The translations under genes and the position numbers were made by a program. The notes under the pieces are model-generated. The model saw nothing but the letters and a program-made list of their open reading frames with translations, was not told where the DNA came from and made no database searches. Below, piece after piece: positions 1 through 5,672 of a DNA stretch of 5,672 nt. The DNA lies in the NCBI GenBank assembly GCA_003517285.1, contig DPAW01000282.1:1-5672 (forward strand). Reading direction: 5' to 3'. The DNA is from Verrucomicrobiales bacterium (GTDB lineage Bacteria; Verrucomicrobiota; Verrucomicrobiia; Limisphaerales; UBA1100). Numbering within the stretch: the stretch's first letter is position 1; the number at the start of each line of letters is the position of its first letter.

Positions 1-627
1 AATCCCCTTAATTACGCGTGGGCCGCACACGAGCAATACCTCAAGCTTGCCGCGGCTACAAAAAAGAAAGTCGTTTTCCTTGGCATGAACCCGGGTCCGT
101 TCGGTATGGCCCAGTGCGGTGTCCCGTTCGGCGAAATCACTGCTGTACGAGAATGGCTCAAGATCAACGCCCCCATTGGTAAACCTGATAGAGAACACCC
201 CAAGCGCCCAATCGATGGCCTAGCCTGCACCCGCAGCGAAGTCAGCGGCCGGCGTTTGTGGGGATTATTTGCCGAGCGATACGAATCGGCACCGGACTTC
301 TTCCGGACCCATTTTATCACCAACCACTGCCCTCTAGTATTTATGGAGGAGACTGGTCGCAATCGAACTCCGGATAAATTGCCCGTGGAGGAAGCAGCCC
401 CATTGATGACTGCGTGCGACGCCCATCTCCGTCAGGTAGTGGAAACACTAGAACCCAAGTGGCTCATCGCGGTGGGCGGTTTTGCGGAGAAACGTGCAAT
501 TACCACGTTGGAAGGACTAACGGTGCGCATCGGCAAAATCCTACATCCCAGTCCGGCTAGCCCGGCCGCCAATCGCGGCTGGGCTGCCCAAGCCACCCGC
601 CAACTTGAGGAACAAGGAGTTTGGTAA
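1..627 (+). CDS. SMUG1-type uracil-DNA glycosylase (5' partial)
   Basis: Base-excision repair enzyme predicted to cut uracil and related damaged bases from DNA in the cytoplasm. The frame is open from base 1, and the residues before the first ATG (base 85) resemble the animal SMUG1 N-terminal region (NP-x-x-YAW near the edge, then VVFLGMNPG), so that ATG is internal and the true start lies off the left edge. In window numbering, catalytic motif 1 is GMNPGPFGMAQCGVPFGE at residues 28-45 with Asn30. The uracil-reading Asn108 lies in TNHCPL, and motif 2, HPSPASPAANRGW, begins at His182. From family knowledge these match human Asn85, Asn163 and His239, and Phe43 matches Phe98. The Asn-Asn spacing (78) is the same as in the human enzyme, and the Asn-His spacing is 152 against 154. 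Also conserved are EHPKRP and SEVSG. The Thr usual after MAQ is Cys here. 208 residues are visible, and perhaps 25-35 are missing. The gene ends in TAA and no partner gene is visible. Confidence 0.95.
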   Translation, partial: NPLNYAWAAHEQYLKLAAATKKKVVFLGMNPGPFGMAQCGVPFGEITAVREWLKINAPIGKPDREHPKRPIDGLACTRSEVSGRRLWGLFAERYESAPDFFRTHFITNHCPLVFMEETGRNRTPDKLPVEEAAPLMTACDAHLRQVVETLEPKWLIAVGGFAEKRAITTLEGLTVRIGKILHPSPASPAANRGWAAQATRQLEEQGVW

Positions 628-640
628 TACCTCGCGGAGT

Positions 641-669
641 TTGCAAAAAACTATTTATTCTGGCATGAT
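641..669 (+). promoter_or_regulatory. possible sigma70-type promoter before the TerB-like gene
   Basis: TTGCAA (641-646) and CATGAT (664-669) are separated by 17 bases, each matching 4 of 6 positions of the sigma70 consensus. A transcript starting the usual distance downstream would begin at or next to the ATG at 676, which would make it leaderless. This fits the absence of any Shine-Dalgarno-like stretch before that ATG. The matches are weak enough to arise by chance. Confidence 0.25.
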
Positions 670-675
670 TTTGTC

Positions 676-1383
676 ATGGCCAACTTAAATCTGTTTCTCA
701 CCATCCTCAAGACAGCCGCCAAGCAGAACAATCACCCCATCCCATCTCACCTTTCCGCGCTCACCGAAAGTCATGCTCTGACGGAGACTGATGACCTCAA
801 TACTGCTCTGCAACAGGCTGGTGAATCCTTTAATGACGCCCAATGCGGCTGCCTCTTTGCCAACCTATCTAACCTGAATATCAAAGACGGCCGCTTGCAA
901 AACCGTGATCTAAAACGAGAATCTGTGAAGGCCCTCCGCATTGATGTTCGCGACGCGAACGATGTTGTGGAAGCCGTGAAAACCCTGATACAAACCCCTG
1001 AATATTTCCAACGCCCCGAGGATTGGGATCTCTTCTGTGCCGGACTGCTGGCCATGGCGCACGCCGACCAAGAATTCACTTCCGAAGAGAAAGACTACCT
1101 AGAGCGCTATGTGCCGAACCTAAAACACATTGAAGCCGGAGCTAAAATCGTGAAGGAAAAAACCCCAAGCGAGCTCGGCGAAACATTAGCCGAATTATCC
1201 AGCCGTCAACGCCGGTGCCTCGCAGCCCATTCCATTAGCATCATGTTTATCGACGGCAGTTGGAAGGGCTCTGAACAAGAGTTCCTAGAACTAGCCATCG
1301 AACGCATGCGCATAGTTCAATTTGATAGCGACCGCTTACTCAAGGGACTTCACACGCTCTTCAACGTAAACGTGTTTAGCTAG
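676..1383 (+). CDS. TerB-like helical protein of unknown function
   Basis: A 235-residue protein with no signal peptide or membrane segment, so probably cytosolic. The N-terminal half (about 1-110) is helical and I do not recognise it. The C-terminal half (about 115-228) has the two-part acidic pattern of TerB-like domains. The first part is AMAHADQEFTSEEKDYLERY (residues 126-145), with Asp131, Glu133 and Glu137/138. The second is SIMFIDGSWKGSEQEFLEL (188-206), with Asp193 and Glu200/202. In TerB-family structures such acidic residues bind metal. TerB domains also occur alone or fused to other domains outside tellurite-resistance clusters, and no other ter gene is visible here, so tellurite resistance should not be inferred. 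The ATG at 676 follows the glycosylase stop by 48 bp and has no Shine-Dalgarno. It could be read with the glycosylase transcript or from the weak promoter just upstream. It converges on the amidase gene with a 17-bp gap. I am sure it is a gene, and only moderately sure of the domain. Confidence 0.8.
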   Translation: MANLNLFLTILKTAAKQNNHPIPSHLSALTESHALTETDDLNTALQQAGESFNDAQCGCLFANLSNLNIKDGRLQNRDLKRESVKALRIDVRDANDVVEAVKTLIQTPEYFQRPEDWDLFCAGLLAMAHADQEFTSEEKDYLERYVPNLKHIEAGAKIVKEKTPSELGETLAELSSRQRRCLAAHSISIMFIDGSWKGSEQEFLELAIERMRIVQFDSDRLLKGLHTLFNVNVFS

Positions 1384-1400
1384 ACTAGCCCAAGGAAGCG

Positions 1401-2129
1401 TCACCCGAAAAGCCCGTGTAATTTCTTCGCGGGGAAATTTTTACCCGGACAAATGGTCTGCTCCAACTCCCGGTGCACCCGAAAGCGTGGCCGCCCCTTG
1501 AGTACGGTATTTTTCAGATAATCAATCAGCGCCACCAACGACGCCTCCTGCCGACGCGTCACCCAACCTTCCTGAAAATTCCCAACCACACAAATACCAA
1601 TTGAATTGGCATTGTATGTCTCGCTCTTAACATGGCCGCCCCTGATCTGCCGCAGCCAGCGTGAGCCCACCTCCACCTTACCGTCGGCGCAGCCGTTGGT
1701 ACCGTTGCAAATGATAAAGTGATAGGCCAAACCGTTCTCCATGCCGCGCCGCCGATGAGCAGCATCAAAAATCTTGGCGTTCCCGTTTCCCGTGGCACTG
1801 TGGTGGGCGATAATGTTTTTCCATTTGGTGGTATTCACTCGCGGCCGGTTGATCGTCGTCAAAGGCAGCGAGGAATGCTGCGGACGCAAATAAAGTTTTT
1901 GACCAGGAATAATCACATCAGAAGTCAGCCCGTTCCAAATCTCCAGGTTAGTCACCGTGATGCCATGGCGCTTGGCAATGAGCGTAAGGTTTTCCCCGCG
2001 CTTCACCACATGATAGCGTCCCAACGTGGCGCCCAATAAATCCACCGGATCAAGCAACATCAATCCTCCCGCAGCCAGCGCTGAACGCTGGGCGGTTTGA
2101 AGCATAAATTGACGGCGCGATTCCTCCAT
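1401..2129 (-). CDS. Tat-exported LysM and zinc N-acetylmuramoyl-L-alanine amidase
   Basis: Predicted cell-wall hydrolase that cuts the bond between N-acetylmuramic acid and L-alanine in peptidoglycan. The ATG at 2129 gives 242 residues. A GTG at 2159 would add ten but pushes the signal inward, and neither start has a usable ribosome site. Residues 4-9 (SRRQFM) form a twin-arginine motif, followed by a hydrophobic stretch to about 33, so export by Tat is likely, either to the periplasm or held in the membrane. A LysM domain spans about 38-81 (YHVVKRGENLTLIAKRHGI through IIPGQKLYL). An Amidase_2/PGRP-type domain runs from about 103 to the end. By comparison with T7 lysozyme the zinc ligands are His109 (AHHSAT), His219 (RVHRE) and Cys227 (TICPG), and Tyr136 (AYHFII) matches its catalytic Tyr46. 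The active site looks complete. It is divergent from the sulfatase and convergent with the TerB-like gene, so it is probably transcribed alone. Confidence 0.92.
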   Translation of the reverse strand: MEESRRQFMLQTAQRSALAAGGLMLLDPVDLLGATLGRYHVVKRGENLTLIAKRHGITVTNLEIWNGLTSDVIIPGQKLYLRPQHSSLPLTTINRPRVNTTKWKNIIAHHSATGNGNAKIFDAAHRRRGMENGLAYHFIICNGTNGCADGKVEVGSRWLRQIRGGHVKSETYNANSIGICVVGNFQEGWVTRRQEASLVALIDYLKNTVLKGRPRFRVHRELEQTICPGKNFPAKKLHGLFG

Positions 2130-2222
2130 CGGCTTGGCTAAAGCTACCCCGGATTTCACCCCTAAGTCGAGCCCAAGGACCCTTTGTTATCCCCAAGCCC
2201 TACACAATTTCCTGCAAACCGA

Positions 2223-2251
2223 TTGAATACCGGCCGTCTGCAGGGTATCAA
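2223..2251 (+). promoter_or_regulatory. possible promoter in the divergent amidase/sulfatase spacer
   Basis: TTGAAT (2223-2228) and TATCAA (2246-2251) are separated by 17 bases, each with 4 of 6 consensus matches. They lie just before the GTG start at 2257, so the message would be leaderless or nearly so. A competing reading is that AGGG at 2242-2245 is a ribosome-binding site with an 11-base spacer, which would need a promoter further upstream. The spacer also has to hold the amidase promoter on the minus strand, and I see no convincing match for it. Confidence 0.22.
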
Positions 2252-2256
2252 CGCGC

Positions 2257-3675
2257 GTGCCTGAGAAGCCGAATATCCTTTGGATCTGCACTGACCAACA
2301 GCGGGCGGACACCATCCACGCGCTGGGCAATCCGCACATTCGCACGCCGCACATCGATGCCATGGTGGCCAACGGCACCGCCTTCACCCGGGCCTATTGC
2401 CAAAGCCCCGTGTGTACGCCCAGCCGCGCTTCCTTTCTCACCGGCCGTTACCCTCGCACGACGCGTTGCCGCCAGAATGGACAGGCTATGCCGCCACAGG
2501 AACGCCTCATCAGCCGGCTACTGGCCGATTCCGGATACACCTGCGGGCTTGCCGGCAAATTACATTTGGCGACCTGCGCCAATGGCGTGGTGGAAAAACG
2601 GATTGATGATGGCTACGAGGTCTTTCACTGGTCCCACCATCCGCAACCCGATTGGCCCGAGAACGCCTACACCCAATGGCTCACCGCGCAGGGCACCAGC
2701 TGGGAGGAACTTTATGACGGCCCTACCACGCCGTATATCAAGCACGGCATCCCTGCTGAATTCAGCCAAACCACTTGGTGTGCCAACATGGCCATCGATT
2801 TCTTGCGCGAGCAGCAGGACACCCCGTGGTTCTTTAGCTATAATTGTTTTGCCCCGCATCATCCATTTGATCCGCCGGGCGATTATCTGGCCCGCTACAA
2901 TCCGGATGAATTGCCCTTACCCAAAATTGATCCCCGCGAACCCGACAGCAAAACCTCCTACCAAAAACTCGACGCCGAATACGCCCACAATGACCCCAGC
3001 GGATATCACGCCGCCGCTATGTCCGACCGCGACAAGCGCGATGTGACCGCCGCCTACTATGCGATGGTTGAACTCATCGATGAAAACGTCGGCCGCATGA
3101 TCGCCGCCTTGGAGGAAACCGGTCAGCTGGAAAACACCATCGTCATTTTCATGAGCGACCACGGCGAGATGCTGGGCGACCACTGCATTTACTTGAAAGG
3201 ACCACACTTCTACGAAGCCGCCGTGCATGTACCGCTGATCATGCAATGGCCCGACCAGTTTCAGGCCAACCAACGCGCCGACGGGCTGATGGAACTCACC
3301 GACATCGCCCCCACTCTACTCGACGCCGCCGGAATAGAAATCCCAACCGCCATGCAGGGCAAAACACTACTCCCCATTCTGCAAGGCACCGCCGATCCGC
3401 ACGCCCATCGAGACTATGTGTTTAGTGAATACTACAACGCTTGGAGCCATCGTCACAGCTACGGCACCATGTACCGAACCAAAACGCACAAGATGATCGT
3501 CTACCACGGCACGGACCAAGGCGAACTGTACGATTTACATGCCGACCCAGACGAATTTGAAAATCTCTGGCACAGCCCGGACCATGCCGTACTGAAAACC
3601 GACCTGCTAAAAGCCACCTTCGACGCCAGCGTGTTCACCATGGACCCGACCCCACTGCGTGAAGGGCCGTTCTAA
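2257..3675 (+). CDS. type I (formylglycine-dependent) sulfatase without signal peptide
   Basis: A 472-residue sulfatase of the alkaline-phosphatase superfamily, predicted to hydrolyse a sulfate ester. The substrate cannot be read from the sequence. The fold signature starts at once: PNILWICTDQQRAD (5-18), with metal ligand Asp13. The activation motif is CTPSRASFLTGRYP (53-66), where Cys53 is the residue converted to formylglycine by an FGE-type or anSME-type maturase. Other family motifs are GKLH (Lys101, His103), APHHPFDPP (His201/202), SDHGEMLGDH (Asp301, His302) and KGPHFYE (Lys314 onward). The active site looks complete. The GTG start is the only usable one after the in-frame stop at 2224-2226, so there is no room for a signal peptide, although many sulfatases in this bacterial group are exported. 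This suggests a cytosolic enzyme acting on small imported sulfated compounds. No maturase, transporter or glycoside hydrolase is next to it. The last 41 bases overlap the antisense CBS gene. Confidence 0.95.
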   Translation: MPEKPNILWICTDQQRADTIHALGNPHIRTPHIDAMVANGTAFTRAYCQSPVCTPSRASFLTGRYPRTTRCRQNGQAMPPQERLISRLLADSGYTCGLAGKLHLATCANGVVEKRIDDGYEVFHWSHHPQPDWPENAYTQWLTAQGTSWEELYDGPTTPYIKHGIPAEFSQTTWCANMAIDFLREQQDTPWFFSYNCFAPHHPFDPPGDYLARYNPDELPLPKIDPREPDSKTSYQKLDAEYAHNDPSGYHAAAMSDRDKRDVTAAYYAMVELIDENVGRMIAALEETGQLENTIVIFMSDHGEMLGDHCIYLKGPHFYEAAVHVPLIMQWPDQFQANQRADGLMELTDIAPTLLDAAGIEIPTAMQGKTLLPILQGTADPHAHRDYVFSEYYNAWSHRHSYGTMYRTKTHKMIVYHGTDQGELYDLHADPDEFENLWHSPDHAVLKTDLLKATFDASVFTMDPTPLREGPF

Positions 3676-4110
3676 CCTTACGGACCCGGAGCAATATATA
3701 TAACTCCAACTGCTCAATCACATAATCCTTCTGCTGAATCGCGAGCTTGAGCAGATCGGTGGAGGAGATCACCCCCAACACATGACCCTGTTCGGCCACC
3801 GGCAAATGCCGAATGCGCCGCTCGGCCATCACGCTCATGCAATCCTCCAAGTCCGCCCGCGGCGAAACATTCACCGGCTCTTGGTTCATGATTTCCCGAA
3901 CCCGCGTGGTTTTGGAGGATCGATTTTTCAACACAACCTTGCGGGTGTAATCCCGCTCGGAACCAAGCCTACCAACATTTCATGCTCCACCACCATCAAG
4001 GCCCCCACCTGATAAGTATCCATTAACCGAACTGCATCAAAAACCATGACCTCCGTATCGATCTCTCGAACCAGAAACCTCTTTTCGTCGAGAAGACTGT
4101 AAGTATTCAT
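3635..4110 (-). pseudogene. two-CBS-domain protein, frameshifted
   Basis: A gene for a small CBS-pair protein, a family whose members usually bind adenine nucleotides and act as energy or redox sensors. The ATG at 4110 opens MNTYSLLDEKRFLV, then CBS1 (FDAVRLMDTYQVGALMVVE) up to GLV. There the frame shifts near 3957-3962 and stops after 60 codons at 3928. The -1/+2 frame continues at the same point with ERDYTRKVVLKNRSSKTT, REIM, and CBS2 (VSPRADLEDCMSVMAERRI through GVISSTDLLKLAI), ending IEQLELYI. The typical linker in this family reads (F/V)SERDYxRKV, so adding one base between GTT and CCGAG restores the family sequence, giving about 158 residues. The downstream piece has only a TTG start inside the linker and is unlikely to be a separate gene. 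The tail after ELYI is foreign to the family and runs 41 bp into the sulfatase. GGGAG at 4123-4127 lies 12 bases before the ATG. It could be real decay or a sequence error. Confidence 0.88.
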
Positions 4111-4217
4111 GACAGGCCAAAACTCCCAAAGTAACGTCCTGAATTGATAATTTTCCAGTGACAGCCGGCAAAAAAAGGCTCTCGCTCAATGAGTTGCGAT
4201 TGAATAGGACGTTGGGC
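4111..4217. other. gene-free gap between lipoprotein and CBS genes
   Basis: 107 bases without a credible gene, lying after the lipoprotein stop and before the CBS-pair start, both on the minus strand. It holds the candidate CBS promoter and an A7 tract (4170-4176). It also contains an exact 8-base inverted repeat, AACGTCCT (4133-4140) with AGGACGTT (4206-4213), 65 bases apart. No strong hairpin followed by a T-run is seen, so no terminator is called. Confidence 0.5.
4144..4171 (-). promoter_or_regulatory. possible promoter of the CBS-pair gene
   Basis: Read on the minus strand, TTGCCG (4171-4166) and TATCAA (4149-4144) are separated by 16 bases and lie about 35 bases upstream of the ATG at 4110. 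The leader between them holds GGGAG, a plausible though distant ribosome-binding site. The matches are weak (4 of 6 each), but the position is sensible for a single-gene unit. Confidence 0.25.
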
Positions 4218-4619
4218 TTAGCGCTTGCGGCGCTTAAAAATGAGATAGGGATCGCGGTTGTTTCCAGAACGGGTTGTCAATTCCCAACCTTCTTTTCCCA
4301 GTTCGTTTAGGGCCGTTTCCAGTGCCTCGGCCGTCTCTTCGTCGGGATGGACCACCTTGTATTCCCAGCCGGAATCCCCCAACAACTCCACGCCTTGGAT
4401 GCCTTTTACGCGTTCGCCGGTTACGGCCATGTCTTCGGAGAAAGCTTTAACTTGGTTAGCCGTTTCCTGAACCGTTCGAATGGTCTGCGAAATGTCATCC
4501 AGGGTATTAGCCACCTGGGTGGTGGAGGCATTGGCGTCGTGTAACGCCTTGTTACCCGATGGGCCACAGGCGGCTAGTGACAACAGGCCCACGAGAGCCA
4601 GTGAGTTAGTTAAGTTCAT
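4218..4619 (-). CDS. small lipoprotein with coiled coil and DUF4177-like C-terminus
   Basis: A 133-residue predicted lipoprotein of unknown function. Residues 1-18 form a type II signal with lipobox LAAC, so Cys18 should be lipidated and the protein anchored in a membrane facing the periplasm. Residues about 24-72 are a polar, heptad-like helix (ASTTQVANTLDDISQTIRTV and onward) that could form a coiled coil. Residues about 85-130 match the DUF4177 pattern: WEYKVV, then an acidic helix ending LNELGKEGWELTTR, then YLIFKRRKR. This domain is common as a short stand-alone or C-terminal module, and its role is not established. The ATG lies two bases after the stop of the upstream gene (TGA-TC-ATG) and has no Shine-Dalgarno, so translation by coupling or reinitiation is likely. 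The pair should share a transcript starting off the right edge. No terminator is evident after it. Confidence 0.85.
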   Translation of the reverse strand: MNLTNSLALVGLLSLAACGPSGNKALHDANASTTQVANTLDDISQTIRTVQETANQVKAFSEDMAVTGERVKGIQGVELLGDSGWEYKVVHPDEETAEALETALNELGKEGWELTTRSGNNRDPYLIFKRRKR

Positions 4620-4621
4620 GA

Positions 4622-5672
4622 TCAGTTTGCAGGTAGGCGAATATCGGACACAACACCGTTTAGCACGACAAAGGTGATTGCCGTGTGCGGATTTCCTTCG
4701 GCATCAGTGATTTTCAAATTGGTATAGGTCCATTCGCCTCCGCCGGGAACAGCCCGGGCATTAGCCGGATTCGGTTGACCGAAGAGTGTGATCACGTTGG
4801 CTGCGGATTGCCCTTTCCACTGCTGAAGGTTGCGTTGCTGTCCACCGAATGTCCAATCCATCCGCTGGGCTTGGGTCAACTGCTGGTTACCGCCGCCTTT
4901 TCCCTTACCTTTTCCCTTGGAATTACCCGGTAAGGTTCCGAATCCTGTGCCAGGGAAACCCGCTGGAGGTTGTGCCCCACCGCCTGTGCCAAATAAACTC
5001 CCCAAGCCACCACCACCATCTTGCCCTCCCGCCATGACTGCCCCCATAACACCACCGGCTGCCCCCATGACCGCAGCGGTTAACTCCTGGCTATTAGTTG
5101 CTTGATTTGCACTATCCAATGCTTGATCGACCACATCCAGCAAAGCCAAAATCTGATTCTTTTCCTCTTCGGTCATCTTTTTCTCTACCATGGAGCTGAT
5201 TGGAATATTCCGTTGAATTTCTTTTAGCAGTAGAAGCATAGGAGGCATGTGTCCATCTCTTCCTTCATCCAATGCATCAACCATCTCTTTGGGAAGCCAG
5301 CGCTCCTCTGTTCTAACCATTACAAATTCGCCCGATTCCGCATCATCTGGATCTCCAGTTAATTCTTTGGAAACTACTTTCAAGGTGGCTTCAGAATCTG
5401 TTTGGCTAACAATAATCACTTCAATATTTCTGAGACCTTCCCGAACTTCCATCATACTTTTTGGGCCCTTGCCCACATTTTCCTGCAATCCTTTATCAAG
5501 GAGCTTCTCCAAACCGGCCATTGCCATTATCTCAGAACCTTCATCGGCCAACATGTCACCCAAATTTGGGTTTTGTACCCAATCCATATCCGCCATTTTA
5601 CCTTTAGTTAATATATCCAGTAGCCCAACGATATCATCCCAATTATCGGTAAGTTCAGGAGGCAATCCTCCT
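4622..5672 (-). CDS. unrecognised protein with Gly-rich linker and BamE/SmpA-like C-terminal domain (5' partial)
   Basis: C-terminal part of a protein I do not recognise. The frame is open to the window edge. The only start in view is a TTG at 5665 directly abutting AGGAGGA, which is too close to act as a ribosome site, so the true start is probably outside. Counting from that TTG, residues 1-180 are an acidic mixed helix/strand region. It contains LRNIEVIIVSQTDSEATLKV (78-97) and FVMVRTEERWLP (114-125), a strand pattern like NTF2/DUF-type 'evaluate and require' domains, but this is weak. Residues about 195-262 are a low-complexity linker rich in Gly, Pro and Met, ending in SKGKGKGKGGG. Residues about 268-347 (WTFGGQ, VITLFGQPNPA, GEWTYTNLKI, TAITFVVLNGVVSDIRLP) follow the pattern of BamE/SmpA/OmlA-like small outer-membrane-associated domains. 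An envelope location is likely by analogy with its lipoprotein partner, but a signal peptide cannot be seen here. Confidence 0.8.
   Translation of the reverse strand, partial: GGLPPELTDNWDDIVGLLDILTKGKMADMDWVQNPNLGDMLADEGSEIMAMAGLEKLLDKGLQENVGKGPKSMMEVREGLRNIEVIIVSQTDSEATLKVVSKELTGDPDDAESGEFVMVRTEERWLPKEMVDALDEGRDGHMPPMLLLLKEIQRNIPISSMVEKKMTEEEKNQILALLDVVDQALDSANQATNSQELTAAVMGAAGGVMGAVMAGGQDGGGGLGSLFGTGGGAQPPAGFPGTGFGTLPGNSKGKGKGKGGGNQQLTQAQRMDWTFGGQQRNLQQWKGQSAANVITLFGQPNPANARAVPGGGEWTYTNLKITDAEGNPHTAITFVVLNGVVSDIRLPAN
4896..4919 (-). repeat. 12-bp imperfect tandem repeat encoding Lys-Gly
   Basis: Two adjacent 12-base units on the plus strand, CCTTTTCCCTTA (4896-4907) and CCTTTTCCCTTG (4908-4919), agree at 11 of 12 positions. 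On the minus strand they encode the Lys/Gly run in the linker of the partial gene. Units are a multiple of three, so gain or loss of a copy would change linker length without breaking the frame. Confidence 0.7.

Noticed and set aside
12..362. 116-codon minus-strand frame over the glycosylase
   Set aside because: Overlaps a clearly homologous SMUG1 frame and has no domain or ribosome site.
1379..1389. GCTAG-A-CTAGC palindrome at the end of the TerB-like gene as a terminator
   Set aside because: The loop would be a single base and no T-run follows on either strand, so it cannot form a credible hairpin terminator.
1420..1439. AATTTC/GAAATT inverted repeat near the amidase stop
   Set aside because: Short AT-rich stem inside coding sequence with no T-run. 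Likely chance.
2357..3046. Long open frame of 229 codons on the plus strand inside the sulfatase gene
   Set aside because: It is a shadow of the sulfatase in another frame: Pro/Ala/Arg-rich translation with no domain, while the sulfatase frame holds every family motif.
2917..3273. 118-codon antisense open frame in the sulfatase
   Set aside because: Gly/Val-rich translation typical of the antisense of a GC-rich gene. No recognisable domain and fully overlapped by a certain gene.
3635..3934. Downstream CBS2 frame as an independent gene
   Set aside because: It begins with TTG in the middle of the inter-domain linker with no ribosome site, and family-typical residues continue upstream of that TTG in the same frame.
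4133..4213. 8-base inverted repeat AACGTCCT/AGGACGTT flanking the gap as a mobile-element end or attachment site
   Set aside because: Only 8 bases, no transposase or flanking direct repeats, and the 65 bases between carry no gene.
4830..5105. 91-codon plus-strand frame rich in proline
   Set aside because: Mirror of the Gly-rich linker of the minus-strand gene. Its Pro runs are just the complement of Gly codons.

Overview
The window looks like chromosomal DNA from a free-living bacterium, most likely of the Planctomycetota-Verrucomicrobiota group. The support is circumstantial. There is a SMUG1-type uracil-DNA glycosylase, which is rare in bacteria but known from scattered lineages including Verrucomicrobia and Geobacter. 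There is also a type I sulfatase, a gene family typically expanded in this group, along with weak or absent Shine-Dalgarno signals and a moderate to high GC content. The assignment is inference, because no rRNA or other marker gene is present.

Layout, left to right. Bases 1-627 (+) hold the 3' part of a SMUG1 glycosylase whose start lies off the left edge. Bases 676-1383 (+) encode a cytosolic helical protein with a TerB-like C-terminal half. Converging on it with a 17-bp gap, 1401-2129 (-) encodes a Tat-exported LysM plus zinc amidase that would act on peptidoglycan. A 97-127 bp divergent spacer separates that gene from 2257-3675 (+), a full-length formylglycine-type sulfatase without an export signal. 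Its 3' end runs into 3635-4110 (-), a two-CBS-domain gene broken by a one-base frameshift and possibly by a second 2-bp slip in a TA repeat near its end. After a 107-bp gene-free gap come two minus-strand genes that look translationally coupled, read from the right edge. 4622-5672 is the C-terminal part of an unrecognised protein with a Gly-rich linker and a BamE/SmpA-like end domain. 4218-4619 is a small lipoprotein with a DUF4177-like C-terminus.

How the genes work together: there is no obvious shared pathway. DNA repair, cell-wall hydrolysis, sulfate-ester hydrolysis and CBS-type sensing sit side by side as mostly single-gene units. Only the last two genes look like an operon. I see no mobile element, CRISPR array, tRNA, rRNA or defence cassette. 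The points most worth a second look are the broken CBS gene, the unrecognised coupled gene pair, and the near-identical catalytic spacing between this glycosylase and human SMUG1.
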